64,000 nt of DNA from Isoetes taiwanensis. Lineage: Eukaryota; Streptophyta; Lycopodiopsida; Isoetales; Isoetaceae. A program made the position numbers and the translations under genes. This document shows positions 43,904 to 54,809 of the stretch, in pieces. A model generated the notes under the pieces. The model did no database searches. It saw nothing but the letters and a program-made list of their open reading frames with translations, and was not told the origin of the DNA. Location: positions 6,411,945 through 6,475,944 of the forward strand of contig JAJEKV010000023.1 in the NCBI GenBank assembly GCA_021234155.1, given 5' to 3'. Position 1 is the first letter of the stretch. Each line of letters opens with the position of its first letter.

Positions 43904-45479
43904 GCAAGTTGGTCTCAATATTGTGTAGTATAATAGCGTAGAGGAAATTACTATGCACTTCAGATCCTATTATTATTCATCTTATTACTTTCTTGCCTCG
44001 GAATTAAATCATAACCTTCTTACATAAGAATCAAATTCTAGTAAAATCATAAACCTCACTATTGGATTTTTTCAAACACGTCTTCAAGTTGTAAATAAGA
44101 TAGCATTATGTCAAGAAAAGAAGGTTTCCTTAAAAGAACTGCATTATATTTAATGAAATTTATTTTGCCTTGAATACCTTTGTAAAAAAAATACTCTTGA
44201 AAGGAAAAAACACCTCACGTATACATAACTAATGGCCATCAGAACCAAGTTACCTGATGCAATTTGCTACCCTATGCAAATCAGTTGCAGCACCATCCGA
44301 GCCCATCAATAAATATGCAACATGTTTTGGATGTTCTAAAAACCCAAGGTTTAAAAATTATATGCAAAGTGCCAAACAAGAATGTTTGTAAAGCACGAAT
44401 GTGTGGCAGAAAAGACAAGAATAATCATCGTATGCACAAAAGTTGTTATATATAGCTCCATATTTTTGAAGCTCCATCATTGGGTAGAGTTTGATCTCCT
44501 CTGCTATGCTACAATCCGAAATACCATTGCATCCTTCAAACTCTTTTGGGGACCATTGCGTCCTTCAAACTCTTTTGGATGCCTTCGATTGTTAAACATC
44601 AGACGTTTTACTGTACATGCATCAAATTTTTACTGTACATGAAGAGAATGTAGCAGAAATATAAATGATACTTTGCATTGAAGGTCTGTTGTTACTATCA
44701 ATGCATTAGTTTTTGTGTCAATAGACCTAGATGCAGAAGAAACTATGCTCAAGCAAACTTGACTTTCGCTTTGAAGACAAAGAAAAAAAAAAAAAAACTA
44801 TCAAAAAGGCGCAACAGGAGGCTTCAACAGTTTTAGGCTTAGATTTCATTTCTCATTAGAAATGCATGTGGGAGACATATTATTAGTTTGTGCTGCTATT
44901 TGTTAAAAAAAAAAATTATTTCTTCGTTTGCGTATGTAAGATATGCAAGATTTGTATTTCAAAATGAGCATAGAATGGAATATATCATATCATTCTTTTG
45001 TTTGGTTTCTTTCCATGACGATGTAATTATGCCTTGACATTTTGTCATCTATCCTATGTAATGGAGGTTCAGGAATAGGAATACAATTTTCATCTTGAAA
45101 GTATACGAGAAAGATAGAGCTATGCATGTCAAATGCGAGAATAAGGTGATTGTTGTCGTTGCTTGAGCATACTATGTTCATGTGTCATCTCAAGTAACTA
45201 TTACCTTTCATACATATATTGTATTTATCTTCAATATAACCCTATCATCTGAACAAAATGTGGCTTATATCCACTTTATTACGATCAAAAGGGATTGATG
45301 ATCCTTTTATTGTATACAAAGACACAGATCCTCTACTGGTTATTCAGAGCTGGGATCAAATCTTTGTTCTTGCTGACAAGAAGGACCAACAAAAAGAAGG
45401 AATTGAAGGCTGCTTTCGATATTATTAGAGAACAGCAGGATGCGGCTGTGAGCTGTATGGGGGTACAAAAGGAAGGGCA
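43904..45479. other. Non-coding DNA between the ZMYND12-like gene and the L1 element
   Basis: A 27-bp unit accattgc(a/g)tccttcaaac is tandemly doubled at 44523-44577. A dispersed-repeat block lies at 44797-44850. The L1 left end is not defined; coding-like sequence starts between 45295 and 45734. Confidence 0.5.
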
Positions 45480-46056
45480 AATTATAGTTTGTAAACTGGA
45501 AATGTAGAGGCTAGAAAACCAGTATGTGGAGGGATAGGGCAATGATAGGGACTTGGTCTGGTAGATGCTCCAAAAGATCCAAGAAATGGACATTTTTCTT
45601 TATCAATTGATCAGAGTCAAAACGGGTACTCCAAGGACGACTACTGCAGCCTGAAAAATCAAATTTTTAGAAGATCTATGACGGAGATGCTGTAGGCCGC
45701 CAAACACTCAGACAAAGAACTTGAAGATCTTGGTTGAAATCGAAAGCTTCTTTTCGGCTTGTCAAAATTTGGGAGGAAACTGATGACCATGTTATCGAAA
45801 ACTTCCGGAGAGGTTTTAAAAGCAGACTTCCCCCTTTTGCCACAAAAACTCTTAAGGATGTGGATATGGAATACAAGACTTATCAGTTCCCGCTGGAGGC
45901 CTCAAATAAGTGCAAAATCTCGGACAGTAATGGGTACTTCCATCCTACTGATTGTGGAAACTGTGACTGCCAGAATTGCACTAATATCAAAGGGAAGAAC
46001 ATGGACAAAAACAAAACGAAGGTCTCGAAGCAGATGCTAAAATCTTCAGTCTGATC

Positions 46057-46925
46057 ATGGGCAAGTACGACAAAATAAATGGTAATTCTTATAAAAGTGC
46101 TTTGCTCAATTCTTTGTGTTCTGATGATAATGTTTCCAATTCTGCTTGCTCTAATGATAATAATAATATCAAGAATGAAGAGAATACGAGTTTTTTGGAT
46201 TTAAGTGCTATTGTTGATAATTTGACTATTCTTAGAAATTCCAATCATGGTATTCTTATCCATTTCCCCCAGAAGTGTCCCTCGATTAGTGTTGTCAAGC
46301 ATTGGATCACTAAAATCCAACTGGTTCCCGTCCTTTCTATTCTTAAGCTGGATAACAAAACTTTCCAGATTATCTGCAGGAAAGAAAGAAGTGTTCCCCT
46401 CATTCTAACTAAGAAGATTTTCTCTATTTTGGGGCACCTCCTCTATATCATGAAATGGGATCCGTCCTACATCCCAGGGGATTTTTCTTCCATATCCACT
46501 ACCACTTGTATCTCCAGTGCTAACCTCCCCATGGGTTGCTGGATTGCTTCCCATCTCAAAGCTATAGCTAGCAGTCTGGGTGAGGTAATCCAAATTTCCA
46601 TCCCTCAAACCAACTTTTCCTCTGTGTGCATTCAGAAAAAAATTCACTCCTCGTGGGATGATAAAATCCCCTGCAAGATTGCGCATGGGGGGTTTATTGA
46701 GCTTAAAATATCCTATTCAAGGTATCCTGTAGCCAACTCTCCTGCCAAGCTCCCTGTCGAGAAGAATGGAGAAAAGCCTATCAACAAAAATTCAGGGCAG
46801 CAGCAAGATAGTCAAGTTTGGAGGCCCAAGGTCAAGCACCTGGAGGAGAATACAGAGAAAGGGATAGCAGAATGCAGCACCAATAGCTCAAGCTTCACTT
46901 GCTCTCCGAGGTTTGCTATAGAAGG
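46057..46925 (+). pseudogene. L1 ORF1 (gag-like, DUF4283-type) protein, truncated by insertion
   Basis: An open frame with a low-complexity Asn/Ser-rich N-terminus, then a region with the DUF4283 pattern: GILIHFPQKCPSISVVKHWI ... LPMGCWIASHLKAIASSLGE. A Lys/Gln/Ser-rich tail follows. ORF1 proteins bind the LINE RNA. The native frame is lost where LINE-A sequence begins (about 46930); residues after that belong to read-through into the insertion. Possible upstream coding at 45734-46054 includes a Cys cluster CGNCDCQNC. Confidence 0.75.
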
Positions 46926-46929
46926 AGGT

Positions 46930-49357
46930 ATTGTTTTTCAATTCCCTTCTACAAGAAGGCCAGATACCTCGCAGAGCATCAGCAACAGATGTTTGGTCTC
47001 CTGGATCGGCACCCCAGGACATTCTGGAGAAGGGTTTTGAGCAAGCCTGCACAGCCCACAGGGAACATCACCTCGGAGCAATGGGTACAGTACTTGCAAC
47101 AGCTTTACGACCCGCTCGGGGGCCGAACACCAGTCCCTCCACAGATAGGCATGGCTCTGGTTATCACAGAAGGGGATGTCATCATGGGCCTACAACGTCT
47201 AGCTAATGGGAAGGCAGCAAATTTAGATGGCATGCAGGCAGAACTTCTGAAATGGGCTGGGCCTCCACTGGTGCCTGTCCTCACGGCATTGTTCAATAAA
47301 GCATTGCGAGAAGGCTTCCCTCCGCAATGGACCACTAGTAGAGTTGTGCCCATATACAAAGCAGGGGACCCTCAATGCCCGGCCAACTACCGTACTATTA
47401 TGCTCAGCTCTCTCTTTGCAAAACTATTGGCTAGCATCCTTGAGTAGCGGCTGACAATCTGGGCAGAGGAAACGGAGGTGCGAGCTCTTATACAGGCAGG
47501 TTTTCGGCCCAGCCACTCCACCATTGATCATATCTTCACTCTGCGCACATTGATTGAGGATAGCAGGAATCACCGGCAGACCCTGTACTGTTGTTTTGTG
47601 GATTTTGCAAAAGCTTTTGACATAGTACCCCGCGACAAGCTATGGGACAGATTGCGGCAGCTGGGGACCCCCCTTGACTTGCAGAATGCGGTATATAGGC
47701 TATACGAGGCATGCTCATGCCGCATCACATCGTCAGCACAGCCGGTAATCAGTAGCATTGGAGTGCGTCAGGGTTGCCCCCTCTCCCCCACACTCTTTGG
47801 CCTATACATTGATCAACTGGAAGAATGGCTCTCTGAGCATGGAGGTGCGGGCGCACATCTCATGCATCACACAATCCGGCAACTCATATATGCTGACGAT
47901 GTCAACCTATTGGCCTATACTCCAGAGGACATGCAACGTCACCTGAATGCTCTTGACACTTTTTGTCAATTCACTGGTATGCGAGTTAACTTGGCCAAAA
48001 CTAGGGTGTTGTTAGTTGCGTCATCCCGTCAGCCAAGGCTTCCCTCATTCACTTACCAGGGACAAGAGGTAGAGGTGGCTCTGACCTACAAGTACTTGGG
48101 GATCGAGTTCACAACTACCACCCATTGGGATGCTGCCATCAGGTTGCGAGTCACGGCGGGTTGGAAAGCACTATATGCCATGCAGAACAATAGCCACAAG
48201 GCAGAGTTGTATGCCTGGGGCCACCAGTCACACTTGTTTCGGGCCTTGGTTGAGCCGGTCCTTTTGTATGGGGCAGAAGTGTGGGGTCCGATGATATCCC
48301 TCAACACCTGGAATGACCTCGAGCAGGTGCAGAAGGTCTTCTTGGCACGGGCCCTGGGGGTGAAGTCCACAGTTCCGTACCAGATCCTCCTCCAGGAGAC
48401 AGGCTTTCTACCCCTTCAATGGGCTGCATTGGAACGCCATATCGTTTACTTCCAAAAGGTGGTCGCTATGGCTGATACACACTTGCCCCACCTTGCTTTG
48501 GCCACGGCGGTGGGTCCCCAACGCCTGAAATCCTGCTGGAAAGACAAGCAAGCTCAGTGGTTCTCACTTTTTGGGTGTGCAGGCAAACAGTCGTCCAGTG
48601 AGGACAAAGAAAGATCGCAAGGCACTTAAGCTGTACCTAGATGCTACTTTCCTTCGCAAGCTCTGGGATGCAGAGGCTCTGACGCACGTTAAGCTGGCAC
48701 ACTATCAGCAGCAAGTCAATCCTAGGCTCACAAGAGGCCCACACCAGTACTTGTACACCCAGCTGCCCATGAAGAAGCGTAGACTTATAGCTTCCATTCG
48801 CATGGATGCACATCGCCTCCGCATTGAAACGGGGCGTTGGGCTCGGGAAGCACAAGAGCAACGGCTTTACCAGTGTTGCCACCAGGGTGCCATTGAGGAT
48901 GAATATCATGCCCTCCAGATCCGCCTAGCATTTGCCCATATCCGAGAGCGATATGTTCAATTACTAGTGCTTGGCCAGCCGTTGCATCAGTTATTGACTA
49001 CGGCGTCAGTGGGTTTGTTGGGGTCATACCTCCAGGAGGTTATGGATGCACGGGCTCATTTGTGTCCTACGGGATGGTATTGAACTGTCCTACACAATTG
49101 TACAGCGTGCCAGCATACTTATTACTGCTAAGGTTTTTCCCTCGAAAACCCTTCGGGGCGGGGGTTTTTTAATCCTGTCAGCAATACGCTTGCTGCTCTC
49201 TTCTTGTTTGGGTCCCATAGGCCAATTGGTCTCCATGGGCGCTAAAAATCTATTCTATTCTATTCTATTCTATTCTATTCTATTCTATTCTATTCTATTC
49301 TATTCTATTCTATTCTATTATATTCTATTCTATTCTATTCTATTCTATTCTATTCTA
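46930..49357 (+). mobile_element. LINE-A copy 3, longest copy, nested in the L1 element
   Basis: Contains reverse transcriptase, C-terminal zinc-knuckle region, 3' UTR hairpin (aaaacccttcggggcggggg), the gggtcccataggcca block and about 21 ATTCT units (49250-49357, one ATTAT variant). 5'-truncated: it starts inside the pre-RT region with FYKKARYLAEHQQQMFGLL, with no endonuclease domain. No unambiguous target-site duplication found. Confidence 0.9.
46938..49082 (+). pseudogene. LINE-A reverse transcriptase
   Basis: Non-LTR reverse transcriptase. Motifs in order: ANLDGMQAELLKW (47217), VVPIYKAGDPQCPANYR (47345), AGFRPSHSTIDHI, FVDFAKAFDIVPRDKL (motif A, 47598), GVRQGCPLSPTLFGLYID (motif B, 47761), LIYADDVNLL (motif C with both catalytic Asp, 47883), NLAKTRVLL and YKYLGIEF. 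After a frame change near 48580, LKLYLDATFLRKLWDAEALT continues to a C-terminal CCHQGAIEDEYHAL region. Lesions: one in-frame TAG at 47445-47447 (between ILE and RLTIW) and one frameshift. Apart from these the frame is remarkably clean, so this is a young copy. Confidence 0.92.
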
Positions 49358-49627
49358 AAATTGTCATTAAGGTTAATCCCATCAACATGAGTATATCCAC
49401 CTTAGATTTGGGTATTCTAAATGACAATATTGGAATTTTTGAGGATATTAGACATGAAGACTCTGAGGATGGACTCGATACTCAAATCAACAAGGAGTCG
49501 TGTCCCTTTGAAGACTTGGAATGATCCGTGGCCACCAACAAGAAGAAAAAAGGGAAGAAACTTGTGAAAAACAATTTTTTGGGATCCCCTAGAAGGTCCC
49601 CAAGAAAGATCCAACCCCCTCCCAATT

Positions 49628-51456
49628 GATATAGACCTTAAGGGCATTTCTTGGAATCTCCAAGGGATCAATTCAAACTACAAAAGAGGTAGACTGAAGG
49701 TTTGTCTTAACCCTATGAATCTTGACTTTATTTTCTTTCAAGAGCACAAAATTCATGACGAGAATATTCATAATATTATTAGGGAAGTTCTGCCTGCCAA
49801 TTTCCAGCATTGGTCTCTTAAAGCTAATAACACTTCTGCAGGCATTACCATAGCTTGGCACAACAGAGTAAATCTTAACGACATTCAGATGGTTCATGAT
49901 AACAGCAGAAGATGGCAGATTGTTTACGAGAATATAGGAAATCTCAGGCTCGCTCTCACCAATGTTTATGCTTATCATCAACCCTCTGAGAGGGCCCATC
50001 TCTAGAATACGGTTAATAATAGTCTGAGTAACATTCCTTATGATGATTGTATCATTGCAGGGGACTTTAATATGGTCACTCACAGCTATATGAATAATAT
50101 GAACTTCAGGGCTTTGAATGACGATGAATTTCTGAGTTGGAGCAACCTTTTATCGTCCCATAATCTTTCTTTAGCCAGAGTGGTGCCAAATTTTTATAGC
50201 TGGAATGACCATAGAGATCAACCGGTTTGCTGTCTCCATGATAGATTTTACCTTAGTGAGACTCTTTGGAATAACAGCTCTAGGGTTACCAATCTTATCA
50301 ACTATACTATTTCGGATCATTTCCCTCAGCTTATTAGTATTAATAGTAATAACACCCAGAGAAAGAGAAATTCCTACTTCAAGTTAAACCAATGCTGAAA
50401 TGTTTAAAGTTCTAGATGATATTGAGAATGGAAAAACTCCAGGTCCGAATGGCCTTCCTGATGAGTTCTTTAAGAAGGTTTGGGGGATTCTAGGCAATGA
50501 TATTGTCTCCTTGGCTAATGAGTTCCTCACCCTCAAGCACATGGACAGCAAGATCAATACTAGTCTGATTGCTCTCATTCCCAAGATTGATCTTCCTATC
50601 TCTTTTTTCACCTAATGTGGTTTACAACTTAATTACAGGTACCTTAGCTGCTAGACTCAAACTGGTCTTAGATGTGGTTATCAGCAATACACGGAGCGCG
50701 TATCACAAAGGTAGATACGTTCTTGATAATGTGGCTGCTGCCTCTCTAGGTATCATTTGGGTTAAGGAATCCAATCAGCAAATTGGTTTGCTAAAATTGG
50801 ATATTACTAAGGCCTTTGGCACTGTTAGCTGGAAATTCTTGAACTGGTGCTGTCAGAAGATGGGGTTCTCTGAAGAGGTTCTTTGTACCTTTCAAGCTGT
50901 TCTAAAGAATTCTTGATTCTTAGTCCTCATCAATGGAGAATGTAGCTCTTTCTTTGATATTAAAAGGGGTGTCAAGTAGGGATGCCTTGGCTCCCTTCCT
51001 GTTTCTTATTGTTATGGAAGGGCTCAATAGTAACTTTCAAAGAGCTAAGAGTCTTCAACTAATCAAAGGTCTCAAGCTTCCCCCTAACCAGAGGGAGAGC
51101 GAGATTTTGAATGTGCATTTTGCAGATGACACTTTTCTTTTTGTGCACTTGGAGGAGCAGTCCATTCAGAATACTCAGACCATTCTGGACAACTTTGGGA
51201 GATGCTCGGGATGCAAGATTAACTTAAACAAAACCAAGCTCATCTCAAGGAGTCAGGTAGAGGGAGAGCAGGCAGCTCTCTCTCTTGGGATGTATCTCTC
51301 CCCTAACAATAAAACTAAGATCCTTGGTATTCCTTATGCTATTAGAGCCAATGATGGTGATATCTGGGATGATTTAATTGATAAATTTATAGGAAAGTTG
51401 ACTCTCTTAACTCCAAGTTCATCTCTAAGAATAGCAGGGCCATCCTTGCTAATTAT
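49628..51456 (+). pseudogene. L1 ORF2 (APE endonuclease and reverse transcriptase)
   Basis: Endonuclease part: KGISWNLQGINS (49640), LDFIFFQEHKIHD (catalytic Glu), IIAGDFNMV (50054), SWNDHRDQPVCCLHDRFYLS and ISDHFPQL (50311). RT part: GKTPGPNGLPDEFFKK (50431), SLIALIPKID, then QIGLLKLDITKAFGTVSWKF (motif A; the second Asp of the usual DxxKAFDxV is Gly), a broken GVK-stop-G (motif B) and LNVHFADDTFLFV (motif C). In-frame stops at 50003 (TAG), 50914 (TGA) and 50977 (TAG), with several frame changes. Confidence 0.92.
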
Positions 51457-51883
51457 TGTTAGCACAACAATTGTTCAATCACTATTTAAGTTCAACCTAT
51501 ATGCTATCAAACAAACGAATACCAATACAAATATCCAATGAATATAAATATTTCATTGGTTATGCAATAGTCAAGTAGTTAGAACCAACAAACTCATTAT
51601 TTATTGCAGAATTACATCGAACTTTCACAATGCATCCCTGATCGGATTTGCTTTCCCCGAATGCGACTACAATTGGGTAGTTTTCCATAAATATATCCCA
51701 CAAGAACACTGCTGAACCATTGTAAATATGAAACAATAAGGATTGACTACTGCTAAAAACTTAGGTTAAAGAAATCTATGCCATGCTAACCATATAGGTT
51801 TACCTTGATTTCTGCTTAGGTATTTAACCCTGAGTTCTTCTGCAATACACCAACATATATGATAACCATAAGTATTCCCAACA
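51457..51883 (-). repeat. Copia 3' LTR
   Basis: Bounded by TGTTGGG and CTAACA, with a polypurine tract directly upstream. Because the 5' LTR is missing, the pair cannot be compared to date the insertion. Confidence 0.8.
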
Positions 51884-51917
51884 TTCCTCTTTTATCATAT
51901 ATGTCTGCAAAAACATT

Positions 51918-53174
51918 CTATCCTGTATTCAACACATTCAAACCTTCTCTGAATTTTATGAATTTGTTTTCAGTCAGTGCCTTTGTGAGTACATCTGCTA
52001 TTTGATTTGATGTGCTAATGTACTCCATCTCAATGTATTTCTTTGCTACCAGATCTCTGATAAAATGCATGTTTAACTCTATATGTGGTCCTTTCATGAT
52101 CAACTGGATTTTTAACAATGGCCATACAACTTTGACTATCTGTCAAAATCTTTGTAGCCTCTGTCTGAATGCACCCTAATTCTTCTAACAGTCTTCTGAG
52201 CCAAACCACTTCCTTAGATGCTAAAGAAGCAGCAGAATATTCTGCCTCAGCTGAAGACATTGCCACTGCACTCTGTTTCTTTGTTCTCGAAGTTATAGCT
52301 CCACCTCCTAAGAAAATGACATACCCAGAGGTTGATTTTCTCATGCTTAGGTCCCCTCCCCAATCAGCATCACTGTATGCTTCCATTTTCATATTTGTAC
52401 TATTGAACTTAATTCCATAATCTCTGGTCCAATTTAGATGCCTCAATATTCTTTTCCCTACCATCCAATGTGCCTTGCTGGGATTATCACATCTCCTACT
52501 CAAGATATTTACAGCATAAGTTATGTCAGGACGAGTATTATTTGATAAATATAATAGCAACCAATAAGTGCCCTATATGGTATGTCCTCCATTTCCTTTA
52601 TCTTTGATTCATTTAAAGGTATATCAGCAGTCAAATTGTGCCCAGGAACCATGGGTGTTTTGACAGGATTTGCATTAGACAAGTTAAACCTCTTCAGCAT
52701 ATTATCAATATGCCTACTTTGTTTTAGATGTAACTCTTGTTTGTCCTTGTTTCTTACCACCTCTATACCCAAGAATTTCTGTAATTCTCCAAGATCTGAC
52801 ATGTGAAAATGTTTCTTCAAGGTTTCCTTGCAGCGATTAAGAACATCAAGGCAATTTGTAGCCATAATGCAATCATCTACATAGAGTGCTATAATGCAAA
52901 ATTTTGTATCATCCTTAAACATATACAAGTTCCCATCATTACTGAGTTTCTCAAACCTTTGCTCCCTGAGAAAATTATCTATACAAAAATATCATTCTCT
53001 AGGTGCTTGCTTGAGGCCATAAACAGCACGTTTTAGTTTCCAGATTTTATTGCTTTCACTCACAAGTCCAGGTGGTGGTTTCATGTAAATATCTTCATCA
53101 AGTTTGGCATTCAAAAAAGCTGTTTTGATATCCATGTGATGCAACTCCAGATTCCAAGCTGTTCCCAAAGCCAA
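51918..53174 (-). pseudogene. Copia reverse transcriptase and RNase H
   Basis: RT: HHMDIKTAFLNAKLDEDIYM (53140), LKRAVYGLKQAPRE followed by TGA (52992-52994; Trp expected), IIALYVDDCIMA with the YVDD box (52870), LGELQKFLGIEV. Connection and RNase H: RPDITYAVNILSR, EAYSDADWGGD (52380), KSTSGYVIFLGG, SSAEAEYSAAS, KEVVWLRRLLEELG, LTDSQSCMAIVKNP, then a frame change and ISTSNQIADVLTKAL. Frame changes occur near 52545 and 52050. Confidence 0.93.
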
Positions 53175-53180
53175 TAATAG

Positions 53181-53847
53181 TCTTATGCTTGTGAGCTTAA
53201 CCAGGGTATTAAAGAGTGGCTAAAATTCGCCAAATGGCTATTTTTTAGACCTTTAGTAAAATTTTGTGGCTAAAGTTAATAAAGATCATTTTTTAAAGAA
53301 AAATATAATTTAGCCATTCCAAAAGGGAAAAAAATTTGGACACCTAGAGTTTAGCCAGGATTGGCTACATCATGGCATACTAAATCGCCTTCTTTGAAGC
53401 TGATTAGATACATCTTGATCAACTCAAATAGCCATATTGAATCCATTCAGGAACCTCTTTAGTTTAGGAATCGTCATTAGCTATATCAATCATGCTTTAA
53501 TGGATATTGAATTGGAATCTATAAGTCGTTTAGGTTAAAGATTATGAAGAATGTTACGTAGTGAGCATTTTAAGCTCTAAGTAATAGTATTTTATTCTTG
53601 CAATTAAAGGGCTCTATGCACCGAGTTAACATTTAGATGCATTTGACCTCGACATAAATACGTGTGTTTCCACAAATGGTATTATTTGCTCCTTATGAAT
53701 TGTACTTTGAATCTTTGTTATTGTTTTATAATGGAAGCTTATTGAATCAGTTGTCATTCATGTGGTAAGGAGTGCTCAGAATTTGAATATAAATAGTTGC
53801 ACTTTAGTCACCAACCAAGAAAAATTTGCCAATATAAGAATTTCATA
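53181..53847. other. Non-coding DNA, no recognisable gene
   Basis: Short words tggctaaa/tttagcca recur in both orientations at 53215-53350. Nothing else seen. Confidence 0.5.
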
Positions 53848-54365
53848 CACTACAAAACCAAAGCCCTGTTACGACGTCTATTACGACGTCCAGACGTCGT
53901 TTGCACGTCGATGATCGACGTCAAAACGTCGATAAACGACGTCTATTTCGACGTCGTAGCGTCGATAAACGACGTTTATGCGTCGCTATACGCGTCGCAA
54001 CCGCGGCGTATTTAAGCGACGACATGACGTCGTTCAACGTCGTTGCGTACACGTGGGTCAGCCACGCGGCACTGCTGCCAGAGTGACCGCGCCAGCGCGG
54101 CCGGCTGGCGTGGCAGATGACCTGGCAACGTCGTTCAACGACGAAAAGTACACGTCATCATGTCCGTCCAGCGTGGCGTTGCCAGCGCGTAGCGCTGACG
54201 TGGCTGCCGCGTGTGAAACGTCGTTCAACGACGTTGCTGGCGTGGCTGTCACCTGTCTGCTGCGTGGCTGTCGGCTTTCTGCTGGCCTGGCGCCACGCAG
54301 ACAACGTCGTTCAACGACGCCGCTGACGTGGCGGCCACGCAGACAACGTCGTTCAACGACGATTA
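53848..54365. repeat. Left subterminal repeat region: GTCGTT/AACGAC palindromes
   Basis: gtcgttcaacg(a/t)cg occurs at about 54029, 54130, 54219, 54305 and 54348, with many shorter acgtc/gacgt words in the first 180 bp. GC-rich against the very AT-rich DNA that follows. In CACTA elements such subterminal motifs are transposase binding sites; here that role is inferred. Confidence 0.8.
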
Positions 54366-54809
54366 AGGAATTTTGATAAAAAAAAAAATATTTATTTAAT
54401 ATTATTCAATATGATTTAACGGACAGTTAATATTCATATGCAAAATTAACAAATATTTAATATAAATAAATATTTAGTAATATTTATTAATATTAATATT
54501 ATCAATAATATTAATAGTATTAATAAATATTAAATATGAACAAAATAAATCGAGAATAAATATTTAAAAATTTAAAAATTCGAAAAATAGAAACAAATAT
54601 TGATTAAATTATATTAATGGTAGATAAGCATTATTGTTTAATATGTAATTAAATGTTTAATAAATCTAAGAATAAAAAAATAGAATCGAGCATAAAATTA
54701 ACATAACAAAAAAATCACAAATAATAAGAACAAAGCATAAAAAATTTAAATTGAATTCAATTAATATATTTCACAATGTAATTTGCACATTACAAAATAT
54801 ATTAAGTCT
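54366..54809. other. Very AT-rich spacer inside the TIR element
   Basis: Dominated by ttaatattaata-type sequence; no coding potential. Confidence 0.7.

Larger units (their letters stand above)
45480..51456 (+). mobile_element. L1-type plant LINE, split by LINE-A copy 3, 3' end lost
   Basis: Left part: ORF1 (46057 to about 46925). Right part: endonuclease and reverse transcriptase (49628-51456). Between them sits LINE-A copy 3 with its repeat tail. The L1 reading frame is cut at 51456 by the LTR of a copia element; neither its zf-RVT domain nor a poly(A) tail is visible. The left end at 45480 is approximate. Confidence 0.85.
51457..53180 (-). mobile_element. Ty1/copia retrotransposon, 3' part with one LTR
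   Basis: On the minus strand the element ends with a polypurine tract (aaaagagga) at 51884-51892 followed by an LTR that starts TGTTGGGAATAC (51883) and ends GTGCTAACA (51457), so TG..CA termini and about 427 bp. The RT and RNase H region lies upstream to 53174. Gag, protease, integrase and the 5' LTR are missing; the break is near 53180. The LTR end falls inside the L1 RT frame. Confidence 0.88.

Noticed and set aside
49357-49380. Target-site duplication for LINE-A copy 3
   Set aside because: Only a five-base match (attgt) could be found near both junctions, expected by chance.
53848-54365. Overlapping Arg/Val/Ala-rich open frames on both strands
   Set aside because: They follow from the GC-rich palindromic repeats; composition differs from every real exon here.
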